NCBI RefSeq assembly: GCF_014904695.1
Contig: NZ_JACXXN010000004.1
Location: 124,001 to 188,000, forward strand
Length of the DNA stretch: 64,000 bases
Direction: 5' to 3'
Origin: Nostoc sp. MG11
GTDB lineage: Bacteria; Cyanobacteriota; Cyanobacteriia; Cyanobacteriales; Nostocaceae
In this document: positions 1-8,583 of the stretch, in pieces
Layout: the number at the start of each line of letters is the position of its first letter
Position numbering within the stretch: position 1 is the first letter of the stretch
The notes under the pieces: generated by a model
What the model saw: only the letters and a program-made list of their open reading frames with translations
The model's database searches: none
Told to the model about the DNA's origin: nothing
Translations under genes and position numbers: made by a program

Positions 1-162
1 GAGCAAATTCGTAATGTACAAAATGATTTAGTGAAACAGAAAATAATTAATACAGTTCAAACAGAGCGATTCAGACAATATACTGGCTCTGGGGCTAATA
101 AACGAGACAAGTTACAAGGCAGGATTGAGACTATTAAAAATGCTTTATTGGAATTAGTCTAA
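1..162 (+). CDS. C-terminal 53 residues of an unidentified protein (partial)
   Basis: The first frame is open from the window edge to a TAA at 160-162. The fragment is charged and Gln/Lys-rich, with a run containing YTGSGANKRDKL, and ends in a helix-like tail. The stop abuts the ATG of the next gene (TAA-ATG with no gap), so the two are almost certainly co-transcribed. The next gene belongs to a HEPN family that, from general knowledge, is often paired with a DUF262/ParB-like nuclease gene. That identity is only inferred from position, since too little of the protein is visible to assign a domain. Confidence 0.6.
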   Translation, partial: EQIRNVQNDLVKQKIINTVQTERFRQYTGSGANKRDKLQGRIETIKNALLELV

Positions 163-795
163 ATGAGTAATTGGTATGTAGAACTGGACAAAGATTTAAA
201 CTGGCGAGAGGCGGAGCTTACCTCATTGAAAGTACAGTTAATTACAACAACTAAGGGGACTGTAGCACACAAAGTACTTTTACGTGCAATGTGGGCTTTA
301 TTATATGCACATTATGAAGGTTTCTGTAAGTTTGCGTGGGATTTATATCTTGATGAACTCTAAAAAGCAGGTGTCAAGAGAAAAGAGTGTAAAGATGAAA
401 TAGCGAGACTTTCACTGCAAAAACAATTTAAGGAATTAAGAGGAGACTTGTCTTCAGAAAATATTTGGAACTTCGTTCAGATAAACTTGAAAAATCTACT
501 AGAAGAAAATATAGATTTTCAAGTAAAACTTGAAACTGATTCAAATTTATACCCGAACGTATTGATGGATAATTCACGTCAAGTATGTCTTGATTGTATA
601 TTAGTTGATCAATATAAAATTGAGCTAAAAACATTAGTTGTGAGAAGAAATTATATCGCTCATGGTAAAGAAATGACTATTCAAGATATTACAGAATATC
701 AAAAATATGAAAAGGCGGCTTTAGAGGTCATGCATGAATTAGCCATATCTATTGTTGAATGCTTAGATAAAAAACTATATCTAAAAATTCCGTAG
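163..795 (+). pseudogene. HEPN-domain RNase-like gene (MAE_28990/MAE_18760 type) with an in-frame stop
   Basis: Reading from ATG 163, the frame is open for 66 codons to a TAA at 361-363, then continues in the same frame without another stop to TAG at 793-795, about 211 codons in all. The first part (MSNWYVELDKDLNWREAEL, then a helix with AHYEGFCKFAW) looks like the N-terminal half of the MAE_28990-type HEPN family. The second part carries the diagnostic HEPN R-N-x3-H motif as RRNYIAHG, around codon 165. In this superfamily that motif is the RNase active site, and members act as toxins or abortive-infection effectors. The motif is intact but sits downstream of the stop. A TTG at 448 could start only the C-terminal part. 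A sequencing error or stop readthrough cannot be excluded. Confidence 0.7.
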
Positions 796-1430
796 GCGAT
801 ACTAAAATAAAATTCAGGAAAACTAAAATAATTATAAGAAGCATGAGGACTTGTTTGAGATGCGATCACTTTCAAAATCGTCTGCTAAAATACATCAATC
901 CTTTGGTAATTCCCCAAATTTTTGCTGATACTGTAACAGAAGTTCCTTTAGCGTTAAATCGATGCCAAAAAATCAATTATTACGTTTTGTCCAAATGGAA
1001 TTAAGTAAAATCAGTAGGAAATTGGGAATCAAATTTTGATCTTCTTTGTCCACAGGCGTATCGTCAGAACAAGGTAGTCTTTCAATACTTGGTAACATTC
1101 GTTTTAGCTTAGCCTTCTTCTGTCACTTTCCGGTAGGGCAATCTCTAGAAGCTTTATCAGTCAATCAATACAAGCTATCGTATTACAAAAACTTGGTTAT
1201 TGTATTTGTTATTAGGAAAAATCTTGCGATCGCTTCATATACAAAAGCTCTAGAATTCAGAAATAGCAAAAGTTTTCGGAGAGTGACAGAAGAAGGTTAG
1301 GTTGAACCAGAAGCCTATCGTTAACACAGTCAGTAATCGTTATTCTAATCACTTCTCAAGGCGTTCACTATGAAAGCTTTTAGTTACCAACCACTGGCTC
1401 TTTTCTAAAAGGCACAGTTGCAGACAGATT
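796..1430. other. Gene-free stretch with an inverted-repeat element
   Basis: I see no convincing gene. An 84-codon frame at 1046-1300 starts at TTG, has no recognisable domain and runs across both arms of the inverted repeat at 1113-1297, so it is probably fortuitous. The 3' end of the ABC ATPase gene on the minus strand faces this region. Confidence 0.5.
1113..1297. repeat. MITE-like inverted repeat (20-bp arms)
   Basis: The arm at 1113-1132 (CCTTCTTCTGTCACTTTCCG) is the reverse complement of 1278-1297 with one mismatch, and weaker similarity extends about ten bases outward. The arms enclose about 145 bp with no obvious gene. This is the layout of a non-autonomous transposable element or an old insertion-sequence remnant. 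No target duplication was clear. Confidence 0.45.
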
Positions 1431-2708
1431 TTAAGGAAATATCGCTAGCTCAGTTTCCGGCTCAAAAAAGTGAATTTTATCGGGACTCAGCGATAACCAC
1501 AATTGCTCACCCATACGTACTAATCGGTCTGGTGGTACTCGCACTTGTAAGTAATTGCCTGTATTGGCATTAGAACCTGGTTCGGCAAGTCTAACAGTAA
1601 GAAAACTATCGTTGCCAAGGTTCTCCACCACGTCTACTTGCGCTGGTAGATTCTTGGTAGCAGGCGCACTCAAACTTAAGTGTTCTGGGCGAATACCTAA
1701 AATTAGGGTTTGCCCATCGTATTTTTGCAGAGCTTTTCCCCAGACTTCTGGAAGTGTCAAACGAAACTGAGAATGAGTAATTAGCAGGGGAGCATGAAAT
1801 TCCACAGGAATGAAATTCATCGGCGGTGAGCCAATGAACTCTGCCACAAAACGGTTAGCAGGGTAGTTGTAAAGTTCCAGTGGTGCAGCAACTTGTTGAA
1901 TCTTCCCCTCAGACATAATGGCGATGCGATCGCCCATTGTCATCGCTTCTGTTTGGTCGTGAGTGACGTAAATCGTCGTTGTTCCCAAATGGCGTTGTAA
2001 TTTGACAATTTGAGCGCGGGTTTCCGCACGCAGTTTGGCATCTAAGTTTGAAAGCGGTTCATCCATTAAAAACACTTGGGGATTACGCGCGATCGCCCGT
2101 CCCAATGCAACTCGTTGTCTTTGCCCTCCAGACAACTGTTTAGGTAAGCGATTCAACAAAGTTTCAATTTGCAACAGTTGAGCAACATTACGCACTTGCT
2201 CATTCACCACTCGTTCTTTGTCAGAAATGTAGCGGAGTCCTTTAGGCAACTTTCTGGTTACACCCACAAATAAATTTTCTGACCATTGGGCAATTCCTTC
2301 CTCCCCTCCTCCCCGGCGACGCAGTCCAAAGGCAATATTGTCGTACACCGTCATGTGCGGGTAGAGAGCATAATTTTGAAACACCATTGCGATGTCTCGT
2401 TCCTTGGGTGGTAAGTCATTGATTAAGCGATCGCCCACCCAGATATTGCCGCCGGTCATAGCCTCCAAACCGGCGATTAACCGTAAAAGGGTGCTTTTAC
2501 CACAACCAGAAGGCCCCACCAGCACCATAAACTCCCCATCTGCGATCGTCAGGTTAATCCGCCGCAAGACATTGACGCTTTCTGCACGTTCTCGCGCTGC
2601 ATCAGTTTCCTCTCCAGATTGGAGTGGGAGTTGGTTTTGTGAGACAACATTTTCCCCTTTACGCGAGGAAAAACTTTTATAAACGTTTTCTAAAACAACT
2701 TGCGTCAC
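1431..2708 (-). CDS. ABC transporter ATP-binding protein, MalK/UgpC family
   Basis: This 425-residue protein is the cytoplasmic ATPase of a carbohydrate- or glycerol-3-phosphate-type importer (CUT1 family). Walker A is GPSGCGKST near residue 65-73, the Q-loop is VFQNYALYPH near 109, the signature LSGGQRQR begins near 192, Walker B is VFLMDEP near 212, and the H-loop is YVTHDQTEA. A C-terminal TOBE/MalK regulatory domain follows, with LGIRPEHL. The start is GTG at 2708. Two stretches lengthen it relative to E. coli MalK: a polar segment at residues 15-48 before the first beta strands, and a roughly 45-residue loop (about 130-175) after FGLRRRGGG. No permease or binding-protein gene is adjacent, so this is an orphan ATPase that may serve several transporters. 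The exact substrate cannot be read from sequence. Confidence 0.9.
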   Translation of the reverse strand: MTQVVLENVYKSFSSRKGENVVSQNQLPLQSGEETDAARERAESVNVLRRINLTIADGEFMVLVGPSGCGKSTLLRLIAGLEAMTGGNIWVGDRLINDLPPKERDIAMVFQNYALYPHMTVYDNIAFGLRRRGGGEEGIAQWSENLFVGVTRKLPKGLRYISDKERVVNEQVRNVAQLLQIETLLNRLPKQLSGGQRQRVALGRAIARNPQVFLMDEPLSNLDAKLRAETRAQIVKLQRHLGTTTIYVTHDQTEAMTMGDRIAIMSEGKIQQVAAPLELYNYPANRFVAEFIGSPPMNFIPVEFHAPLLITHSQFRLTLPEVWGKALQKYDGQTLILGIRPEHLSLSAPATKNLPAQVDVVENLGNDSFLTVRLAEPGSNANTGNYLQVRVPPDRLVRMGEQLWLSLSPDKIHFFEPETELAIFP

Positions 2709-2724
2709 GAGTGTTACTTTTTGT

Positions 2725-2945
2725 CAATAGTCAAGAGCGAATAGTCAAGAATCAATAGTTAAGAGTCAAAATTACTTTGGACTCCGGACTTTTAACCCTA
2801 GACTCCGCGCAGTGGTGGACACACAGAGAAGTCTGAGCGGTTCGCGGAGGGAGCGTCTCGTAGAGAGGCTTCCGACGCTCCTACGTCGCTAACGCTGCGC
2901 TATCCGTTGGCGCAGCCTCTCGTAGAGAAGGCATCAGAACTTCGC
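2725..2945. repeat. Short tandem motif and GC-rich palindromic repeat
   Basis: 2725-2775 repeats variants of 'aatagtcaag' (TCAATAGTCAAGAG and similar). It is followed at about 2830-2940 by a GC-rich palindromic block containing GCGTCTCGTAGAGAGGC and GCGCAGCCTCTCGTAGAGAAGGC. Repeats of this composition are scattered between genes in Nostoc-type genomes. The remainder of the 2709-3249 gap holds no gene; a 63-codon frame across it reads only repeat sequence. Confidence 0.6.
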
Positions 2946-3249
2946 AGACAAAGGACGGTTTGGCGCCTATATATAGTACACATTCTTTTTAGTCTTGATT
3001 ATTCTTTTTATAGCGCGAAGTCGCCCTCAACTGACGCTTTAGCTATCATAGAAGCCTCTATAGCAGTCGTGAAGCAGCAAAACGCTGGTGTAGTCTGAGA
3101 AGTTTAATTAAGATATATATCGAACCACAGATAAATACCAGTGTTTATACTGGAGTTCAAAGCGTTGGCTTCGCCGCTCTGACTTTTCTCTGTGTTCATC
3201 TATGGTTCCTTTTAGTCTTACGTTACGATTTCTGCAAGAAGTCTACTGA

Positions 3250-4761
3250 TTACGGCAACCAAAAGTCAGGCAAGATAGATTTACCCAAGTTACGTACTGT
3301 TTGGTTGAGTGTTCTTGCCACTTGTATATGCATCTCATCCTCCTCAACTGGTAGAATTTCCGCTGTTGTGCCTTGACCCAAATAGGACACTACTAAATTT
3401 GCCGCCTCCAAACCAGTAACATAAGCCTTTTCCTGTGACCAGGAACCATGACGATTCGCAATCCAATCCCCACTCATAAACACATTTTCAAAACTTGTCT
3501 TAGCTGGCAACATATAGCGGTAGCTACCAGGTGCAAAGTGAGTCACCGCATTTGGTAGCCGAATTACACTGCTATCAATTACCTTTGCCTCCCGAAATGC
3601 TGGCACACAAGTTGCTAAATAACGCTGAACTATTGTCACAATTTCCTCATCACTCAAACTTAGAAACTGATTTGCATGATAGAAGTCAGCTTCAATAACT
3701 GTTCCTGGCTCATTTTTATATTCATCATGTAGAGCATTCAAGTCAAAAAACGTCCATCCTGTGGTTGTATCGAATCCAAAGCAAGCATTAGAAGGACGAG
3801 ATATATGAATTTTGCGGTCAAACCACAGCCGAGTTGCTAAAACATCAATTGCCCCTAAATTGCTCAAATTGCGGAATTCTTCACGGCTTTGTAAGTTAGG
3901 GCTAGTTGAGACAATTTTCTTCATGCCAGTAATACCTACTGCAAAAATTACAGCATCGGCATCAAATACTTCATCACCGCAAACTACACCTGTTGCCCGC
4001 TGATTACTATCAATAATTAAGTCTGTAACTCGACGCTGAGGAAGAACTTGCACACCAGCTTTTCCAATACGTTCCACCCAAGGACGAAATATCTTTTCCC
4101 CTACAGTTCCTCGACACCAAACCACATCAAAATCGGGTTGATGCGCCAAAATAAAAAAGTAAAGCATCCCTAAAGTTGCGGCGGCTGAACATTGTTCGCC
4201 AGGGGCAAACAAGCCCACTAACAACATTGGTTCAAAGGCTTCTCGGTAAAGTCGCGCAGAAACGCCAAAATCTTTAAACAACTCACGGGCAGTTACAAAA
4301 TCATAACGTCGCCAAGCCGCATCAGTATTGTCAAAATCTACAACAGCATAAAGTAAAGGCAGGGCACTGAGACGGTCAATTAGTGGTAGCCGTTTAAACT
4401 GAGTGTAGAGAAAAGTTCCTACTGGGGAGGGAAGTCTAGGTAAGTCTTGAAAAATCGGTGATTCAACTTCCAAACCAGCTGGCGAATATTGCGAGGAACG
4501 AGTCCAAGTAGTAAAGGGGTTAATTCCTAATTCATTGATTAAAGAAAAAATATTTCTGTAAGGATACCAGAAACCATGAATACCCGCTTCTACAGATTTT
4601 CCTGCTCCTGTTTTCCAACCTGCTACCAGTCCACCAGGATAGGGGCCAGCTTCTAGAAGTGTCACATCATAACCTTGTCTTGACAAATGGTAGGTTGCTC
4701 CTAAACCAGCCCAACCTGCACCTACAACTACCACTCGTTTTTTTTGTGACTCTTCTATCAT
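3250..4761 (-). CDS. FAD-dependent oxidoreductase, phytoene/zeta-carotene desaturase-like
   Basis: A flavoprotein of about 503 residues. The N-terminal dinucleotide-binding motif is VVVVGAGWAGLGATYHLSRQ, followed by an acidic end-of-strand residue (LLEAGPYPGG). The C-terminus has the second FAD motif (NVFMSGDWIANRHGSWSQEKA), typical of the carotenoid desaturase/amine oxidase superfamily. Segments such as EAGIHGFWYPYRNIF match the place where desaturases read out lipid substrates. It could be a zeta-carotene desaturase paralogue or another isoprenoid oxidoreductase. The ATG at 4761 is chosen because GGAGG lies 5 bases before it; a TTG 12 bases upstream is less likely. It is divergent from the methyltransferase at 4966. 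Confidence 0.75.
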   Translation of the reverse strand: MIEESQKKRVVVVGAGWAGLGATYHLSRQGYDVTLLEAGPYPGGLVAGWKTGAGKSVEAGIHGFWYPYRNIFSLINELGINPFTTWTRSSQYSPAGLEVESPIFQDLPRLPSPVGTFLYTQFKRLPLIDRLSALPLLYAVVDFDNTDAAWRRYDFVTARELFKDFGVSARLYREAFEPMLLVGLFAPGEQCSAAATLGMLYFFILAHQPDFDVVWCRGTVGEKIFRPWVERIGKAGVQVLPQRRVTDLIIDSNQRATGVVCGDEVFDADAVIFAVGITGMKKIVSTSPNLQSREEFRNLSNLGAIDVLATRLWFDRKIHISRPSNACFGFDTTTGWTFFDLNALHDEYKNEPGTVIEADFYHANQFLSLSDEEIVTIVQRYLATCVPAFREAKVIDSSVIRLPNAVTHFAPGSYRYMLPAKTSFENVFMSGDWIANRHGSWSQEKAYVTGLEAANLVVSYLGQGTTAEILPVEEDEMHIQVARTLNQTVRNLGKSILPDFWLP

Positions 4762-4965
4762 CCTAGCCTCCAATTGTTGTAGCCCATCAACTAATGTATC
4801 CGAACTTGCGTTCAGATAAGCTTCAGGAGGTTATTAGACTTTAGAAAAAATAATTCTTTCTTTTATCGACTCATTCTAGGCGACTAAGTAAATGATACTT
4901 GCTGATAATGCTGAGTTGAGAGTATAACAGAGAACAGACTTAACTCTTCATGAGGCATAATCGTA

Positions 4966-5868
4966 ATGACTCAATTAGCAAATGCTAAATTCAGTCTGAA
5001 TGACTTTGAATTACAAGATGGCATTTATTTTCCCAGTGACTACGAACAGTTAAATAAGACTAAACACAAACAAACATGGGACAAAATTGGTAAGACATAC
5101 TATGGTTCCCAAAAAATTGAGCAACTTGCAGAAACTTCACCTATTAAAGAAGATTACACTCTATTAACTGGCAGACCTGGAGGTACTTGGAATAAATTCC
5201 CTCTAAATAAATCTGTAGATTCTATTCTAGAACTAGGTTGTGGTTACGGTCGCGCTCCTTTACATCTCTCTAAAGATAAAAATTTGAGATGCCAAAAATA
5301 TTATGGGATTGATATTTCTGAACCTTTGTTACGTCGTTTAATTAAGGTTAAACAAGAATATGATTTTTTCCCTGGTTCTGAATTTAACTTAATTTGCACT
5401 TCCGCGGAAATATTACCTCTAGAAGATAATTCTATAGATTTGGTAATTTCTAACTGCGTCTTTATGCATATACCAGATGCACAATTAAGAAATCTGTTGT
5501 CTGAAATATCTCGCGTACTCAAGCCTGGTGGAATTTTTGTTTTCAATCATTCTTTTCACAACAAGTTCTGTCCTTCTCATATTATTCACAACTTTATTAG
5601 AAGGCTGAACCTATTTTCAAGAAACCCAGTTTACCTTAAGCAATATTCAGCCATTGAAATTGAGGAAATGTTGGCTGATGCTGGCATAAAAACGAAGTGT
5701 CCGCAATACACTGTCGAACCCACAGAAGAATATGCAATTTTACCGGAAACCATCAAAGGAATTCCAATGCCTTTTGCTAAAGCTATTAATAGAAGTCTCA
5801 AGCCATCAGATGCTTTGAAAGGAACTTTGGCTTATGGTTTTAGTGCTTACAGTACTCAACTTGATTAA
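4966..5868 (+). CDS. Class I SAM-dependent methyltransferase
   Basis: A 300-residue protein with a Rossmann-type methyltransferase fold. Motif I is LELGCGYGRAPLHLS near residue 90, the acidic SAM-ribose residue lies in YYGIDISEPLL, a motif II/III region reads DNSIDLVISNCVFMHI, and a post-motif helix reads EISRVLKPGGIFVFNH. The substrate is not evident. The first 75 residues (with YFPSDYEQLNKTKHK) are family-specific. GAGG sits a few bases before the ATG. It is divergently placed from the desaturase-like flavoprotein, so a role in pigment or lipid modification is possible but unsupported. A 25-bp palindrome about 45 bp after the stop may terminate transcription. Confidence 0.85.
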   Translation: MTQLANAKFSLNDFELQDGIYFPSDYEQLNKTKHKQTWDKIGKTYYGSQKIEQLAETSPIKEDYTLLTGRPGGTWNKFPLNKSVDSILELGCGYGRAPLHLSKDKNLRCQKYYGIDISEPLLRRLIKVKQEYDFFPGSEFNLICTSAEILPLEDNSIDLVISNCVFMHIPDAQLRNLLSEISRVLKPGGIFVFNHSFHNKFCPSHIIHNFIRRLNLFSRNPVYLKQYSAIEIEEMLADAGIKTKCPQYTVEPTEEYAILPETIKGIPMPFAKAINRSLKPSDALKGTLAYGFSAYSTQLD

Positions 5869-5912
5869 TTAAATAATTCGCTCTGGCGACTTTTAATCTG
5901 CGATTAAAATAA

Positions 5913-5937
5913 AGAGACGTTGCATTGCAACGTCTCT
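5913..5937. repeat. 25-bp perfect palindrome of an interspersed family
   Basis: Two 12-base arms (AGAGACGTTGCA and its complement) flank a single central base. The same palindrome recurs at 32141-32169, with a partial copy at 32172-32190. It lies between convergent genes (methyltransferase and AlkA) and could form a bidirectional terminator hairpin, although there is no T-tract. Confidence 0.75.
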
Positions 5938-6027
5938 ACAATGGTTTATCTGCCGCATTATTTTTTAAATAGGTATATACTATATTAAAATTATCTGCGA
6001 TCGCACTGCTGCCAGTGGTACATAATC

Positions 6028-6660
6028 TCATTGCTTTAGCGATCGTTCATTCAAATAATAGTGCCATAATAAACGAGTGGCTAATGCTCTCCACGGTCGC
6101 CACTTTTCGGCAATACTCTCTATTTCCTGTGGTGTGGGTCTTTGTTGCAATCGTTTCACTTTCTGTATTGCCAATGCTAACCCTAAGTCTCCCTTTGGTA
6201 AACTATCTGGTCGCCGCAATGCCATCAATAAATATATATCAACTGTCCAGTCTCCAATACCTTTACTCTTTTTGAGAACAGAACGTACATCCTCATCATC
6301 CATTCCGCTAAGAGTAAGTAAATCAAGCTGTCCAGTAATTATAGACTCTGCTAACAAGCGCCCATAAAGAGCTTTTTGCCTGCTGAAACCAATTTTTTTG
6401 ATTTGGTCATCATTTAAAGTCAAAAATCGCTCTGGAGTAATTGATAATATACTTTGTTGCAACCGCTCAAAAACTGCTTTAGCTGATGCTAGAGATACTT
6501 GTTGTTCTAAGATGATTTGAATCAGTGTTGCAAAGCCTGGTTTGCGTACCCAAAGAGGTGGAGAACCCAAAGATTGAAGAATATCTGCTAAGTCTGAATC
6601 GCGTGAAGCAATAACTTTCAAACCATAAGCAAAGTTTTGATTATTCAATGTTTCTAACAT
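6028..6660 (-). CDS. alkA: DNA-3-methyladenine glycosylase II (AlkA-like, HhH-GPD)
   Basis: A 210-residue base-excision-repair glycosylase. The helix-hairpin-helix reads LKKSKGIGDWTVDIYLLMAL, followed by the catalytic aspartate in LPKGDLGL, the standard HhH-GPD arrangement. LEQQVSLASAKAVFERL is the characteristic family helix. The enzyme removes alkylated purines such as 3-methyladenine. It lacks the extra N-terminal domain of E. coli AlkA and is closer in size to yeast Mag1-type enzymes. The gene stands alone and converges on the methyltransferase. Confidence 0.88.
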   Translation of the reverse strand: MLETLNNQNFAYGLKVIASRDSDLADILQSLGSPPLWVRKPGFATLIQIILEQQVSLASAKAVFERLQQSILSITPERFLTLNDDQIKKIGFSRQKALYGRLLAESIITGQLDLLTLSGMDDEDVRSVLKKSKGIGDWTVDIYLLMALRRPDSLPKGDLGLALAIQKVKRLQQRPTPQEIESIAEKWRPWRALATRLLWHYYLNERSLKQ

Positions 6661-6867
6661 TTTTATAGAGAAGTAATTAAGCTAAACAATTTCAGTATCT
6701 CTAAGTTTTATGATTATTTGGGCTGCTTTTATTAACGGAAACGGGTTTTACAATCATATCTAATAATCTGTCTCATCATCGCCATGATGTGGTTAAAAGT
6801 TCCAAGTAAATCTTAAGCAGATTTATATCTGCGTACATTCAATATTTATTTAGCTTATGTACATTTT

Positions 6868-7088
6868 ATCTCTATAGAAAAAGAATCGATATCTAAACGC
6901 CAATTTTTTCAACAAATTTTGGATGAAATAGGCGATGCCTACGGCGGTAAACTACGCATTAAACAGTGAAATGCTCTGTTAGGAAAAGCCAAGCTGTTCT
7001 AAAAAGCCCACAGCAGCAAGTTGCGATTATTGCACCCGCAGTATATCACAAACCTGGAATTATAAACGATGATGCTGATACTTTCTAA
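6868..7088 (+). pseudogene. Unidentified gene remnant split over two frames
   Basis: The 562-bp gap between alkA and the response-regulator gene contains two protein-like fragments in adjacent frames. One includes KRQFFQQILDEIGDAYGG and ends at TGA 6967-6969. The other includes SPQQQVAIIAPAVYHKPG and ends at TAA 7086-7088. They look like one decayed coding region with a frameshift, but I do not recognise the family. The rest of the gap shows nothing I can name. Confidence 0.22.
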
Positions 7089-7222
7089 GATTCGGAGTCA
7101 CCACCTACGATTAAATACTGACGGCATCAGGAAAATCACATTAACAAGATGAAGTATTCATAGGCGGTGAATATCAGATATCAAGCCTGATCGGAAAAGC
7201 ATTCAAATGCGAGTCAGTAAGC

Positions 7223-7912
7223 ATGAGCCAAAATTTACCAGAAAAGGCATCACTTAAATTTTTTTTAATTGATTGTCACGAGATATGTCTAAATGGAACA
7301 ATCGAGGTGCTACGCTCTCAGTACCCAGATGCTAAAATTCTCACTGCTCAAACCGCCGAAAGCACTATAAATCAAGTGTCGGTTTTGCAGCCCGATCTTG
7401 TTGTAATCGATATTTATATTCCAGACAAGCCTGGAAAGATAGTATCAACTAATATAGGTATGCAACTTCTTACAAATTTGATGGAGAATTATTCCAACCT
7501 GAATATCGTTGTTCAAAGCGCCCATATTCGGACATTGGTGAGGATGAAGCCTGAGATTGACGCCCACAAAGGAGGCTTTACTGTTGCTGATAAAAGTCTT
7601 TCTAGTCAGAAAATGCTCGCTAGAGTTAAATGGGCATTACAGGGATTAACTCATACGAAAGATATTAAGGATATTTATTCGGAATTAGAAGTCAAACCAG
7701 AGTGGCGAATGCTGCTGACTCTAGCGTTTCAAGAAGGATTACAAGATAAGGCGATCGCTCAACGTATTAGTGTATCTGAACGCATGGTACGTCACTATTG
7801 GGATAAGCTGCAAAATGCTTTAGGAATTGATGGTGAAGAATTAAAAAATCAAGGAAAAAATCTGCGAATCATAACTCAAATTCGAGCCAGAGAAGCAGGT
7901 TTAATTGATTGA
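7223..7912 (+). CDS. NarL/FixJ-like response regulator
   Basis: A 229-residue protein with an N-terminal receiver-like domain (residues about 10-140) and a C-terminal LuxR-type helix-turn-helix. The probable phosphoacceptor is the Asp in DLVVIDIYIPD near residue 60, and a conserved Lys occurs in VADKSLSS. The DNA-binding helices read EGLQDKAIAQRISVSERMVRHYW. The receiver has a longer loop after the phosphorylation site than canonical members. No histidine kinase is adjacent, so this is an orphan regulator with unknown targets. Confidence 0.8.
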   Translation: MSQNLPEKASLKFFLIDCHEICLNGTIEVLRSQYPDAKILTAQTAESTINQVSVLQPDLVVIDIYIPDKPGKIVSTNIGMQLLTNLMENYSNLNIVVQSAHIRTLVRMKPEIDAHKGGFTVADKSLSSQKMLARVKWALQGLTHTKDIKDIYSELEVKPEWRMLLTLAFQEGLQDKAIAQRISVSERMVRHYWDKLQNALGIDGEELKNQGKNLRIITQIRAREAGLID

Positions 7913-7938
7913 CAAGCTGCACAATTTATGGATAGCAC

Positions 7939-8511
7939 TCACTTATTACCGGCAGCTAAAACTTGTTCAACTGTAAGCGCAATTTCTGGGAAAGTTGCAG
8001 ATACAATTTGCTGACTTCCGCTAAACTCTTTTTCCTCGTACAATCCTTCTTCCAACAATAAAATCGTAATTTTTGACTTGATTGGGTCTACAATCCAATA
8101 TTCAGGAATCTCCAGCGCTGCATATTCAGAACGTTTGTGACGATAATCGCGTTTCACTGAATCAAGACTGACAACTTCCACTACTAATATCGGCGCAGAC
8201 TGACAAACAGCAGACTCATCAAGAAATTCCATCACCTGTTCAGCCGTTACAACATAAACATCAGGCAATCTTGACTTCCGCCATCCCGTTCTCACCCCCG
8301 CCTCTCTAAAGCATAGCCAAGGTAAACTCAAGCGATTGATTTCTGTGTCAAATGTCTGTTCAAGAAATTTAGCAAGTAGTAAATGTCTGAAAGTAGGTGG
8401 ATTCATACGTTCAAGTTTCCCATCCACCAGTTCATAACGGTTATCAGTACCATCGTCATAAGCAAGATATTCTTCAAAAGAGTACAGACGCTCTGTAGTT
8501 ATCTGTGTCAT
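7939..8511 (-). CDS. Uma2 family endonuclease (DUF820)
   Basis: A 190-residue protein of the PD-(D/E)XK superfamily that is greatly expanded in cyanobacteria. The N-terminus has the hallmark YSFEEYLAYDD. The predicted acidic active-site residues lie in RLPDVYVVT and ILVVEVVSLDS, and YWIVDPIKSKITIL is the usual last strand. The biological role of the family is unsettled. The start at 8511 is preceded by GAGG on the minus strand. A domain of this family is also fused into the protein at 28478-29626, and a truncated copy lies at 32833. Confidence 0.88.
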   Translation of the reverse strand: MTQITTERLYSFEEYLAYDDGTDNRYELVDGKLERMNPPTFRHLLLAKFLEQTFDTEINRLSLPWLCFREAGVRTGWRKSRLPDVYVVTAEQVMEFLDESAVCQSAPILVVEVVSLDSVKRDYRHKRSEYAALEIPEYWIVDPIKSKITILLLEEGLYEEKEFSGSQQIVSATFPEIALTVEQVLAAGNK

Positions 8512-8583
8512 GATGTAACCTCTAATAAAGGGTTTTTTGAGGTAGTTCTCAGAGCTTATAACGCTACTACCTCTATCAATAGA

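Noticed and set aside
1046-1300. 84-codon plus-strand gene
   Set aside because: TTG start, no domain, and it spans both arms of an inverted repeat.
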